NCBI RefSeq assembly: GCF_020216025.1
Contig: NZ_JAIWNC010000010.1
Location: 1-64,000, forward strand
Origin: Jidongwangia harbinensis
GTDB taxonomy: Bacteria; Actinomycetota; Actinomycetes; Mycobacteriales; Micromonosporaceae
Direction: 5' to 3'
Length of the DNA stretch: 64,000 nt
In this document: positions 54,006 to 62,323 of the stretch, piece by piece
How positions within the stretch are numbered: the first letter of the stretch is position 1
Layout of the letters: every line of letters begins with the position of its first letter
The notes under the pieces: model-generated
Seen by the model: only the letters and a program-made list of their open reading frames with translations
The model's database searches: none
Told to the model about the DNA's origin: nothing
Position numbers and translations under genes: made by a program

Positions 54006-54114
54006 CGCACTTCCCGGTGCGAAGGTACGCGGCTACTTCTCTGGTAAAGAACCGCCATAGGCGGGACGGGGTTCAAGTCCCCAAAGCCGATGCCGACCAG
54101 AACTCGGGAAGCAC
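54006..54114 (+). ncRNA. Y RNA-like RNA 1 (tRNA-like module in normal order)
   Basis: Hand-folded structure. Closing helix CTTCCCG (54010-54016) with CGGGAAG (54105-54111); internal loop containing GTGCGAA opposite GAACT; inner helix GGT/ACC (54024-26:54096-98), CG/CG (54028-29:54094-95) and CGGCT/AGCCG (54030-34:54085-89). Inside lies a cloverleaf: D-like arm UUCU-CUGGUAA-AGAA (54037-54051, GG in the loop), hairpin CCGCC-AUA-GGCGG (54052-54064) at the anticodon-arm position, three bases, then a T arm GGGG-UUCAAGU-CCCC (54068-54082) with a consensus T loop. It shares CCCGGTGCGAAGG and the GANCTCGGG 3' motif with RNA 2. Lies just ahead of a Ro60-like gene, as bacterial Y RNAs do. Confidence 0.75.
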
Positions 54115-54123
54115 GACGTCGGC

Positions 54124-54265
54124 AGGATGCCCGGTGCGAAGGCGACGGTTACTTCCGACTCCAAACCGGGTGGATGCGGGTTCGACTCCCGCCGGCGGTA
54201 CCCACCGCCGTAGCTCAACGGCAGAGCAACTTTGTACCGTGGCCGCCCTTGATCTCGGGCATCCT
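54124..54265 (+). ncRNA. Y RNA-like RNA 2 (YrlA-type, circularly permuted tRNA-like module)
   Basis: Closing helix GGATGCCCG (54125-54133) with CGGGCATCC (54256-54264), nine perfect pairs; internal loop GTGCG/GATCT; then AAGG/CCTT (54139-42:54247-50), CG/CG (54143-44:54244-45) and ACGGT/ACCGT (54145-49:54236-40). The inner module reads: short hairpin with CUCCAAA loop, T arm GCGGG-UUCGACU-CCCGC (54176-54192), directly abutting helix CGGCGG/CCGCCG (54193-98:54205-10) capped by UACCCA, then UA like tRNA positions 8-9, then D arm GCUC-AACGGCA-GAGC (54213-54227). This is tRNA read in circularly permuted order, with the long helix attached where the anticodon stem would be, as in bacterial Y RNAs that mimic tRNA. 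Ends 38 bases before the TROVE start. Confidence 0.85.
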
Positions 54266-54302
54266 CCGCACGACAACCCCGCCGCGCACAGAAGGGAAGA
54301 CC

Positions 54303-55886
54303 ATGACCAAGTTCAACATCGCCGGCGCACGGTCGGCCCTCGGCCGGGGGCCGGTCACGGCCGAGCACACCGCCTCCGGCCGGACCCACACCGGTGGCGC
54401 CGGCTTCGCGCACGACGCCAAGAGCGAGCTTTTCCTGCTGGCCGTGGCCAACCTGGCCGGCGAGGACACGTACTACGAGAAGGCCGCCGACCGGGACCGC
54501 CGCTACGCCGGCCTGGTGCAGCGGGTGACCGTGGCCGATCCGGCCTGGACCGCCCGGTTCCTGCGCTGGCTGCGCACCGAGGGCAACCTGCGCTCGGCGT
54601 CGCTGGTGGGCGCGCTGGAAGCGGCCAAGGCCATGCGGGACCACGGGATTCCCGGCGGCCGCGCGGTGGTCGACTCGGTGCTGCAGCGGGCCGACGAGCC
54701 CGGTGAGGCGCTGGCCTACTGGATGTCCGTGTACGGCCGGGCGGTGCCCAAGCCGGTGAAGCGCGGCGTCGCGGACGCGGTGGCGCGGCTGTACCGGGAG
54801 CGGTCGCTGCTGAAGTACGACACCGCGTCGCACGGGTTCCGCTTCGGCGACGTCATCGACCTCACCCACCCGTCGCCGGCCACCGGTCGGGCGTGGCAGG
54901 GCGCCCTGTTCGGGTACGCGCTGGACCGCCGGCACGGCCGGGACACCGCACCGCCGGCCCCGCTGTCCATGCTGACCGCCAACGCCGAGCTGCGGCGCGC
55001 GGCGGAGCGGGACCCGTCGGTGCTGCTGGACCCGGACGCGCTGGCCCGGGCCGGCATGACGTGGGAGGACGCGCTGTCGCTGGCCGGCGCCGAGCTGGAC
55101 AAGGCCCGGCTGTGGACCGCGCTGATCCCCGGCATGGGCTACATGGCGCTGCTGCGCAACCTGCGCAACTTCGACCAGGCCGGGGTGGGCGACGACGTGG
55201 CCGCCCAGGTCTGCGCCCGGCTGGCGGACCCGGCCCAGGTGGCCCGGTCGCGGCAGTTCCCGTTCCGGTTCCTCGCCGCGTACGAGCAGGCGCCGTCGCT
55301 GCGCTGGGGCGGCGCGCTGGACCGCGCGCTGCAACTGTCGCTGTCCAACCTGCCGGCCCTGCCCGGCCGGTCGCTGGTGCTGGTCGACACGTCGGCGTCG
55401 ATGTCCGCCCGCGGCTTCTCCCGGACGTCGACGATGACCCCGGTGAAGGCGGCCGCGGTGTTCGGGGTGGCGCTGGCCGCCCGCGGCGAGCGGGTCGACC
55501 TGCACGGCTTCGCCGACGGCGTGTTCCGGCACCCGGTGCCGGCCGGGGCCTCGGTGATCCGCGAGGTGGACCGGTTCGTCCGCCGGGTCGGCGAGGTGGG
55601 TCACGGCACCCGCATCGCCGAGGCGGTCCGGGCGACGCTGCGCGGTCATGACCGGGTCTTCGTGATCTCGGACATGCAGACGTTCGCTCCGGGACCCGGC
55701 ACCGGCGAGGTGACCGCCGTGGTGCCGCGGCACACCCCGCTGTACGGCTTCAACCTCGGCGGGTACACGCGGACCGCGTTCGACGCGGGCGCGCCGAACC
55801 GGATCGAGTTCGGCGGGCTGACCGACGCGACGTTCCGGATGGTCCCGCTGATCGAGGCCGGCCGGAACGCCGACTGGCCGTTCTGA
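54303..55886 (+). CDS. TROVE-domain protein (Ro60 orthologue, bacterial Rsr type)
   Basis: 527 residues from ATG 54303, behind GAAGGGAAGA. The N-terminal HEAT-repeat ring (about 1-350) carries TROVE hallmarks: KSELFLLAVANLAGEDTYYE, ARFLRWLRTEGNLRSASLVG, VSVYGRAV-type segments, KRGVADAVARLY, KYDTASHGFRFGDVIDLTHP. The von Willebrand A-like domain (about 355-525) has an intact metal site DTSAS (D362, S364, S366) and DMQTF near the end. Ro60 proteins form a ring that holds Y RNAs and single-stranded RNA ends, and in bacteria can work with PNPase in RNA decay. Two Y RNA-like RNAs precede it on the same strand, giving a complete Ro60-Y RNA locus. Confidence 0.95.
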   Translation: MTKFNIAGARSALGRGPVTAEHTASGRTHTGGAGFAHDAKSELFLLAVANLAGEDTYYEKAADRDRRYAGLVQRVTVADPAWTARFLRWLRTEGNLRSASLVGALEAAKAMRDHGIPGGRAVVDSVLQRADEPGEALAYWMSVYGRAVPKPVKRGVADAVARLYRERSLLKYDTASHGFRFGDVIDLTHPSPATGRAWQGALFGYALDRRHGRDTAPPAPLSMLTANAELRRAAERDPSVLLDPDALARAGMTWEDALSLAGAELDKARLWTALIPGMGYMALLRNLRNFDQAGVGDDVAAQVCARLADPAQVARSRQFPFRFLAAYEQAPSLRWGGALDRALQLSLSNLPALPGRSLVLVDTSASMSARGFSRTSTMTPVKAAAVFGVALAARGERVDLHGFADGVFRHPVPAGASVIREVDRFVRRVGEVGHGTRIAEAVRATLRGHDRVFVISDMQTFAPGPGTGEVTAVVPRHTPLYGFNLGGYTRTAFDAGAPNRIEFGGLTDATFRMVPLIEAGRNADWPF

Positions 55887-55892
55887 CCGTCC

Positions 55893-55924
55893 GCCCGCCC
55901 CGGGACCACTGTCCCGGGGCGGGC
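55893..55924 (+). terminator. Strong hairpin after TROVE gene
   Basis: A perfect 14-bp stem, GCCCGCCCCGGGAC (55893-55906) with GTCCCGGGGCGGGC (55911-55924), and a four-base loop, six bases past the stop. No T-run. Probable terminator of the Y RNA/TROVE transcript. Confidence 0.7.
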
Positions 55925-55927
55925 ACA

Positions 55928-56343
55928 ATGCACCTCGATCGATCCCGCCCGCCGGCCACGCTCGGGGCCGGCTCGTTCGACGCCGCCGCCCGCGACCTGG
56001 CCCGGATCGGGCTGCTGATGGCGCACGACGGGTGATCGCCGGCCGCCGGGTGGTGCCGTCCGGCTGGTCCCGGCGCACCTGGGGCCGGCGGCTGCCGCAT
56101 CTGGCGGTGGGTGCCCTGGGGGAGAGCGGGTACGACCACTACGGGTACTCCACCCTGTGGTGGACCGTCGCGGCTCATCGGCCGGCGGTCACCGGCCTGG
56201 GCGTGCACGGGCAGTACCTGTTCGTGGATCCGGTGGCGGACGTGGTGATCGTGAAGTGCAGCGCGTGGCCGGCGCTCGACGACGAACGTCGGGACCGGGA
56301 GACCGTCACCGCGCTGCGGCGCGTCGCCGAGGATCTGGGCTGA
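55928..56343 (+). pseudogene. Remnant of a class C beta-lactamase-like serine hydrolase (truncated, frameshifted)
   Basis: Frame 1 (55928-56035) encodes GSFDAAARDLARIGLLMAHDG, a typical internal segment of beta-lactamase-family hydrolases, then stops. The next part of the family pattern continues in another frame from 56032 (VIAGRRVVPSGWSR, GYDHYGYSTLWWTV, VHGQYLFVDPVADVVIV) to 56343, so a one-base frameshift lies at about 56030-56035. The N-terminal half with the SxxK active site is missing. Non-functional remnant. Confidence 0.8.
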
Positions 56344-56371
56344 GGCTGGTACCGGGGGCGGGTGCCGGGTC

Positions 56372-57034
56372 TCAGACCGTGGCGAGCCGCGGGCGGGCGG
56401 GCGGGGTGGCCGGCACGCCGGGGCGGTTGCGCCGCAGCAGGCGGCCGGCGAACGGCACCACCCCGAGGCAGGTCGCCCCGACCGCGGCCAGCACCACGCC
56501 GGTGCCGCCGGTGTCCACCCCGGCGGTGAGCGCGCCCGCGCCGGCGAACGCGCCGACCCAGATCGCGGTACCCAGCGAGGACCAGCCGACGAACCGGCCG
56601 AACGGCATCTTCGCGGTGCCCGCCACGATCGGCACCACCGCGTGGATCACGGCGACGAAGCGGACCGCCACCAGCGCGGCGGCACCCCGGTCGCGCAGGT
56701 ACGCCTCGGCCTTGTCGAACCGCTCGGCGCCGATCCGGCGGCCCAGCCGGGTGTCCCGGAGCCGGGACCCGAGCACGCGGCCCACCAGGTACCCGGCGAT
56801 CTGGCCGGCCATCGCGCCGGCCGTACCCACCGCCACGGCGAGCGCGAAGCCGAGCGGACCGGCGGGCAACGAACCGGCCAGCATCACCACGGACTCGCCC
56901 GGCACCAGCAGGCCGAGCAGGAAGGTCGTCTCCAGCGCGCTGGAGAGCGCGGTGAACAGCAGCACCGACCAGTCGTCCAGGGTGGACAGCCAGTCGACGA
57001 AGGCGGTGGCGGCGGTCATCAGTTCGTTGATCAC
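56372..57034 (-). CDS. DedA-family membrane protein
   Basis: 220 residues from GTG 57034, with GGAAGG nine bases upstream; a GTG/ATG at 57070 in frame is the alternative. Family core: ETTFLLGLLVPGESVVMLAG with the conserved Glu, GQIAGYLVGRVLGSRL, RFVAVIHAVVPIVAGTAKMPFGRF, five or six membrane segments. DedA proteins are lipid scramblases/undecaprenyl-phosphate recycling factors of the cytoplasmic membrane. Confidence 0.92.
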   Translation of the reverse strand: MINELMTAATAFVDWLSTLDDWSVLLFTALSSALETTFLLGLLVPGESVVMLAGSLPAGPLGFALAVAVGTAGAMAGQIAGYLVGRVLGSRLRDTRLGRRIGAERFDKAEAYLRDRGAAALVAVRFVAVIHAVVPIVAGTAKMPFGRFVGWSSLGTAIWVGAFAGAGALTAGVDTGGTGVVLAAVGATCLGVVPFAGRLLRRNRPGVPATPPARPRLATV

Positions 57035-57111
57035 TGCTTCAGCCTTCCGGGTGGGCCCGTCCGGCACCATCAGGGCCTCACCCCATTCGACCCTGACGCC
57101 TGCACCCTGGC

Positions 57112-57141
57112 GGGGGTAGAGCTGGCACTACCCCCTAGGGG
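57112..57141. promoter_or_regulatory. Inverted repeat and CCCCTAGGGG palindrome between dedA-type and GH2 genes
   Basis: GGGGGTAG (57112-57119) pairs with CTACCCCC (57128-57135) across eight bases, and CCCCTAGGGG (57132-57141) is a palindrome overlapping it. TACCCC/GGGGTA-type repeats are seen in copper-repressor (CsoR) sites, but no copper gene adjoins. Position suits control of the divergent genes. Confidence 0.35.
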
Positions 57142-57264
57142 CCGGCCGCCGGAACGGGGTGCTTAGATCACCGAGAGTTCACACGTTGACACAACGCGAC
57201 ACAGAAGTAAGCATTGTCCATCATCGATGTACACGCTTCCGGGCCGAGCGAAGGAGCGAGTTCG

Positions 57265-60200
57265 ATGCGCCGTACCCGCCTGTATCGGTTCCTCGCCGCC
57301 GCGCTCGCCGCTGCCCTGACCGTCTCCGTGCTGCCCGCCGCCGCACTCGCGTGGACCCCGGAGACCGCGGCCGGTCCGGTGCGGGCGCCGGCCCCGGACC
57401 CGGACGGCGGGCCCCGGACCGCCGCGGACGTCTACCGCTACCTGGAGGACCCGGAGCTCACCGGCGAGGGCCAGGAGGAGCCGCACGTCGACCTGCGGCC
57501 GTACGCGGGCGCCCGCCAGGCCGTCGCCGACCTCACCGAGCGCAACGCCGCCAACCCGAACGTGCGGACGCTCAACGGCGACTGGCGGCTCAAGATCTTC
57601 GACCGGCCGGACGACGTGCCGGCGGAGTTCCGTACCGCCGGCTTCGACGCCTCCGCCTGGCCGGCCGCGACCGTGCCGCACACCTGGCAGTCCGACTTCA
57701 CCGACCACCCGATGTTCCGCAACATCCCCACCGACGTGGCACCGGACGACCCGCCCAGGGTGCCCCGCGACGTGAACCCCACCGGCGCCTACGTGCGGAC
57801 CGTCGACCTGCCCGCCGACTGGGCCGGTGACCGGGTGGTGCTCCGGTTCGAGGGCGTCACCAGCGGCTACCTGGTCTGGGTCAACGGCGGCTACGTCGGG
57901 TACGACCAGGGTGGCTACACCCCGGCCGAGTTCGACGTCACCGCCCGCCTGCGCCCCGGCCGCAACCAGATCGCCGTGCAGGTGCACCGCTGGGGTTCCG
58001 GGTCGTACCTGGAGGACGTCGACCAGTGGCGGTACAGCGGCATCTTCCGCGACGTGTGGCTCTACCGCACCAACCCGGCGTACCTGCGGGACGCCTATCT
58101 CACCACCGACCTGGACGCCGCGCACCGCGACGCCACCCTGCGCGCCCGGGTCGACGTGGCCGGCCCGCCCGGCCGCTACACCGTGCGGGCGGTCCTGCGC
58201 GACCCGCGGAACCGGACCGTGGCGACCGCGCGGGGCACCGCCGAGGCCGGCGGACGGGTCACCCTGACCGCGCCGGTCGCCGATCCGGCCAAGTGGAGCG
58301 CCGAGGAACCCACGCTGTACGCGCTGGTGCTGGAGCTGCTCGCCGCGGACGGCACCGTGCTGCACACCGCGTCCCAGCCGGTCGGGTTCCGCGAGATCGA
58401 GGTGCGCGACAAGCAGATCCTGGTCAACGGCGAACGGATCCTCGTCAAGGGCGTCAACCGCGCGGAGACCGACCCGGACACCGGCCGCTACAACACCCGC
58501 AAACGCCAGCGCGACGACGTGTTCCTGATGAAGAAACTGCACCTGAACGCGGTACGCACGTCGCACTACCCGTCGGACCCGTACCTGTACCGGCTGGCCG
58601 ACCGGTACGGGCTGTGGGTCGACGACGAGGTCGACATCGAGACGCACAACCGGGAGAACTGCCCGTCCAACTGCCTGGCCGACCGGCCGGAGTGGCAGGC
58701 CGCGTTCGCCGAACGGTTCCGGGCCATGGTGGAACGCGACAAGAACCACCCGAGCGTCATCTTCTGGGACACCGGCAACGAGGCCGGCCTGGGCGCCGCG
58801 CACCACGCGATGGCCGCCTGGGCGGACGCGAACGAGCCCACCCGCCTGCTGTACCACCAGTCGAACAGCCCGGACGGGGACGCGCCGTTCGCCGACGTGG
58901 ACGGGCCGCGCTATCCCACCCCGGCGCGGCTCGAGGCGCGCACGAAGGCGTCCGCCAAGCCGGTCGTGATGGGCGAGTACGCGCACGCGATGGGCAACGG
59001 GCTCGGCAACTTCGACCAGTTCTGGGACCTGGCCCGGCGCAACCCGCAGATGCAGGGCGGCTTCATCTGGGACTGGGCCGAGCAGAACCTGCGGCAGCCG
59101 CTGGTGCTCACCCCGGACACCTCGGGCAACGCGATCCAGACGTTCCTGGTCGGCAAACCCACGCCGGTACCCGGCCGGCGCGGACAGGCGGTCGGCCTGT
59201 CCAGCCTGGACGACTACGTGGACGTGTTCCGGGACCGCCGGCTCGACCTCACCGAAGCGGTCACCCTGGACGCGTGGGTCAAGCCGGGGGAGTGGGCCGG
59301 CAGCTTCCCGATCCTGACCAAGGGCCTGGGCTACGCGCTGCAGATGCGCGACCGGGACACCCTGGAGTTCGGCGTGCACGCGGGCGGCTGGGCCACCGCC
59401 GCCGCCGCGGTGCCGGCCGACTGGTACGGCAACTGGCACCGGGTCACCGGCGTCTACGACGGCGCCGCGTTGCGCCTCCACATCGACGGGGAGCAGGTCG
59501 CCACGGTGGCCCGCACCGGTGCCGTCGACCCCGGCCTGTACGAGGTCAACCTCGGCCGCAACGCCGAGACCCAGCAGGACAACGACATGCGCGGCATCCG
59601 CACCGCCCGCGGCCTGATCGACGACGCCCGGATCTACGGCACCGCCCTCACCGCGGACCAGCTGGCCGACGGCGCCGACCCGGCCGGTGACGCCGTGCTG
59701 GCCCTGGACTTCGACACCTACCAGCGGCGGGGTGACTTCCTCAGCCTCGGCATCAGCCTCTCCGGCACCGACGGGCTGGTCGGCTCGGACCGCTACCTGC
59801 AACCCGAGACGGCCGAGATGGCGTGGGCGCAGGCGCCGATCCGGTTCACCGCCACCGATGCCGCGGCCGGCCGGGTCCGGGTGCACAACGAGCAGCGGGC
59901 CGGCACGTTCGACGTACGGGTGAAGTGGTCGCTGGTCGAGCAGCGCCGGACGCTCGCCTCCGGCGGCCGTACCCTGCGGCTCGGCCCCGGCGAGAGCGCG
60001 GACCTCGACGTCGGCGCGGTCCCGGCCAACCCGGACGACCGCGAACGGTTCCTGAACGTCACCGCGGAGTCCACCCGTGCGACGCCGTGGGCGCCGGCCG
60101 GCTGGGTGGTCGGCCACGACCAGTTCGCGGTCGGCGGGCGCGCCGTCCCGGGCGTCCTGCCGCGGCCGGTGGCCGGCCGGCCCACCGTGGCGCAGCAGGG

Positions 60201-61869
60201 CGACACGGTCACCGTGCGCGGGCCGGGCTTCAGCTACCGGTTCGACGACGGCGCGCTCACCTCGATGCGGGCCCGCAACACCGAGCTGCTGCACGGCGGA
60301 CCGCAACTGGACGTGTACCGGCCGCCGACCAGCAACGAGACCTACGACTGGGGCACCGAGGACCGGGTCATCTGGCACGAGATCGGGCTGGACCGGCTGC
60401 GCACCACGGTCACCGGCGTGCAGACCCGCACCGAGGCGGACGCGGTCGTGGTGGAGGTACGCAGCGTCGTCGCCGGCCGCGGCACCGAGGAACTGCTCTC
60501 CTTCGACCAGACCATGCGGTACCGGATCGACCGGCGCGGTACGGTCGCGCTCACCCAGCACGTGGTGCCGCAGGGTTCCCGGGTCGCCGCCATGCCGTAC
60601 CTGCCGCGGGTCGGGGTGTCGCTGCGGCTGCCGGACGAGATGCAGCAGTTCGCGTTCTACGGCCGCGGCCCGCACGAGTCGTACAACGACCGGCGCAGCG
60701 GTGCCCGGATGGGCGTGTACCGCAGCACCGTCGCGGACCAGTACGTGCGGTACTCCCGGCCGCAGGCGTACGGCAACCACACCGACGCCCGGTGGGCCAG
60801 CCTGCACGACGGCCGGGCCGGTCTGCTGGTCGGCGGCATGTCCGACGTGAGCGTCACCGAGTTCGACGACCTGGACCGCGCCGAGTACGACCACCAGCTC
60901 CCGCAGGTCCGCAACCGGGGCTGGGTGACGCTGCACGCGGAGGCCGGGGAGACCGGCATGGGCGAGACGCCGAACTCGGTGCTGGCACCGTACTTCCTGT
61001 CCCCGACCCGGGCGTACTCGCACGAACTGGTGCTGCGCCCGCTCACCGCGGCCGAGGTGCGGGCGGACGGCGTACCGGATCCGGACGTGCCGGCGCCGTG
61101 CCCGCCGGACGTCGCGGTGCGGACCGACGGCGCGGTGGCGGCCGGCGTCCCGGAGACCGTGCGGGTGACCGTGTCGGCCCGCTGCGCCGCCGGACTGACC
61201 GATGGCACCGTGTGGCTGACCGCGCCGGACCGCTGGACCGTGCAGCCGCAGACCGTCGACCTGGGCGCGGTGGCGGCCGGCGCACCGGAGACCGCCACGT
61301 TCACCGTCACCGCACCGGCCGGCACCGACGTCGGCCGGTACGACCTGACCGCCACCGCGGTCACCACCACGCCGGACGGCTTCCGGTCCACCACCACCGA
61401 AACGGCCACCGTGGACGCGCCGCTGCCGGCCGGGTACGCCTGGCTCAGCGACCGGCCGTACACGGTGGAGGCGAACGGCTGGGGCCCGGTCGAGAAGGAC
61501 CGCAGCAACGGCGAGCAGGGCGCCGCGGACGGTGGCACGCTCACGATCGGCGGGGTCACGTACCCGAAGGGCCTGGGCGCGCACGCGCTCTCCCAGATCC
61601 TGTTCGACCTCGGCGGCGACTGCACCCGGCTGCGCGTCGACGTGGGCGTCGACGACGAGATGGGCAGCCGCGGGACGGTGGTGTTCGAGGTGTGGGTGGA
61701 CGGCGAACGCCGCGCGCAGACCGGCGTCCGCACCGGCGCCGACCCGGCGCAGCGCCTCGACGTCGACCTGACCGGCGGCGAGCGGCTCGAGCTGCGGGTC
61801 ACCGACGGCGGCGACCGCAACGGCGGCGACCACGGTGACTGGGCCGGCGCGCGGCTCGCCTGTGCCTGA
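57265..61869 (+). CDS. Secreted GH2 beta-galactosidase with LamG, NEW3 and NPCBM modules
   Basis: 1534 residues from ATG 57265, eight bases after GAAGGAG. Signal peptide (RLYRFLAAALAAALTVSVLP). GH2 sugar-binding (about 95-285), Ig-like (about 290-395) and TIM-barrel domains follow; acid/base Glu506 in WDTGNEAG and nucleophile Glu571 in GEYAHAMGNG, both in LacZ context. A laminin-G/ConA-like module (about 628-810) interrupts the barrel's end. Then beta-sandwich and LacZ small-chain-type C domain (up to about 1260), a NEW3-like domain (about 1280-1390) and a C-terminal NPCBM galactose-binding module (about 1392-1534; VEANGWGPVEKDRSNGE). Acts outside the cell on galactosides, possibly pectin side-chain galactan. 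Confidence 0.93.
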   Translation: MRRTRLYRFLAAALAAALTVSVLPAAALAWTPETAAGPVRAPAPDPDGGPRTAADVYRYLEDPELTGEGQEEPHVDLRPYAGARQAVADLTERNAANPNVRTLNGDWRLKIFDRPDDVPAEFRTAGFDASAWPAATVPHTWQSDFTDHPMFRNIPTDVAPDDPPRVPRDVNPTGAYVRTVDLPADWAGDRVVLRFEGVTSGYLVWVNGGYVGYDQGGYTPAEFDVTARLRPGRNQIAVQVHRWGSGSYLEDVDQWRYSGIFRDVWLYRTNPAYLRDAYLTTDLDAAHRDATLRARVDVAGPPGRYTVRAVLRDPRNRTVATARGTAEAGGRVTLTAPVADPAKWSAEEPTLYALVLELLAADGTVLHTASQPVGFREIEVRDKQILVNGERILVKGVNRAETDPDTGRYNTRKRQRDDVFLMKKLHLNAVRTSHYPSDPYLYRLADRYGLWVDDEVDIETHNRENCPSNCLADRPEWQAAFAERFRAMVERDKNHPSVIFWDTGNEAGLGAAHHAMAAWADANEPTRLLYHQSNSPDGDAPFADVDGPRYPTPARLEARTKASAKPVVMGEYAHAMGNGLGNFDQFWDLARRNPQMQGGFIWDWAEQNLRQPLVLTPDTSGNAIQTFLVGKPTPVPGRRGQAVGLSSLDDYVDVFRDRRLDLTEAVTLDAWVKPGEWAGSFPILTKGLGYALQMRDRDTLEFGVHAGGWATAAAAVPADWYGNWHRVTGVYDGAALRLHIDGEQVATVARTGAVDPGLYEVNLGRNAETQQDNDMRGIRTARGLIDDARIYGTALTADQLADGADPAGDAVLALDFDTYQRRGDFLSLGISLSGTDGLVGSDRYLQPETAEMAWAQAPIRFTATDAAAGRVRVHNEQRAGTFDVRVKWSLVEQRRTLASGGRTLRLGPGESADLDVGAVPANPDDRERFLNVTAESTRATPWAPAGWVVGHDQFAVGGRAVPGVLPRPVAGRPTVAQQGDTVTVRGPGFSYRFDDGALTSMRARNTELLHGGPQLDVYRPPTSNETYDWGTEDRVIWHEIGLDRLRTTVTGVQTRTEADAVVVEVRSVVAGRGTEELLSFDQTMRYRIDRRGTVALTQHVVPQGSRVAAMPYLPRVGVSLRLPDEMQQFAFYGRGPHESYNDRRSGARMGVYRSTVADQYVRYSRPQAYGNHTDARWASLHDGRAGLLVGGMSDVSVTEFDDLDRAEYDHQLPQVRNRGWVTLHAEAGETGMGETPNSVLAPYFLSPTRAYSHELVLRPLTAAEVRADGVPDPDVPAPCPPDVAVRTDGAVAAGVPETVRVTVSARCAAGLTDGTVWLTAPDRWTVQPQTVDLGAVAAGAPETATFTVTAPAGTDVGRYDLTATAVTTTPDGFRSTTTETATVDAPLPAGYAWLSDRPYTVEANGWGPVEKDRSNGEQGAADGGTLTIGGVTYPKGLGAHALSQILFDLGGDCTRLRVDVGVDDEMGSRGTVVFEVWVDGERRAQTGVRTGADPAQRLDVDLTGGERLELRVTDGGDRNGGDHGDWAGARLACA

Positions 61870-62007
61870 TCACCGGCAGCAGCGGTTGCCGGCTGTCTCC
61901 GGGCCGCCGGCTGTCTCCAGGCCGGATGGTGTCGCCGGAACCGCACCATGATCGCCGCCGCTGGAACACCAGTGTCGCTTCAGCGGCCTGATAACGACGT
62001 CGGCGTC

Positions 62008-62027
62008 CCACTGGAGCGCTCCAGTGG
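62008..62027. promoter_or_regulatory. Perfect 20-bp palindrome in convergent spacer
   Basis: CCACTGGAGCGCTCCAGTGG. The GGAGCGCTCC core resembles LacI-family operators of actinomycete sugar genes, yet it lies between two gene ends rather than at a promoter. May be a remote operator, a remnant of a lost gene start, or a structural element. Confidence 0.4.
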
Positions 62028-62291
62028 AGCGATATCAACGCGGCGGGGCGGCTGCGCTCGTCCGTGGCGGCGTCGGCTTCGAGGCGCGGGGTAGGGGCGC
62101 AAGCTGCTGCACGACCTCGACTCGCCCGGCGCCTGCGACGGCCACGTGGTCCGCAGCGCCTCACTCGCCCCCTTTTCGGCTGGGGCGTGTGGAGCAGTGG
62201 CGCGCTGCGCACCTGAGAACTACACGGGGCGTCGCGCTCGACCGGCGATGCTGCGGGCAGCGACGTGCGTACCCAGCCTCCCGGTCGGAGT

Positions 62292-62323
62292 GGTGGGCCG
62301 GAGCCGGGTGGCTCCGGCCCACC
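62292..62323 (-). terminator. Strong hairpin after beta-helix gene
   Basis: 14-bp stem GGTGGGCCGGAGCC (62292-62305) with GGCTCCGGCCCACC (62310-62323), loop GGGT, 10 bases past the stop of the leftward gene; it could also stop rightward GH2 transcription. No T-run. Confidence 0.65.

Noticed and set aside
54150..54235. Possible ordinary tRNA-Trp gene (CUCCAAA loop, T arm, D arm)
   Set aside because: The D arm follows the T arm, the acceptor helix is capped by a hairpin loop, and no linear cloverleaf with a 3' CCA end can be drawn; fits a Y RNA module instead.
57163..61833. 1556-codon antisense frame opposite the GH2 gene
   Set aside because: Low-complexity translation opposite a gene with intact catalytic motifs; a composition artefact.
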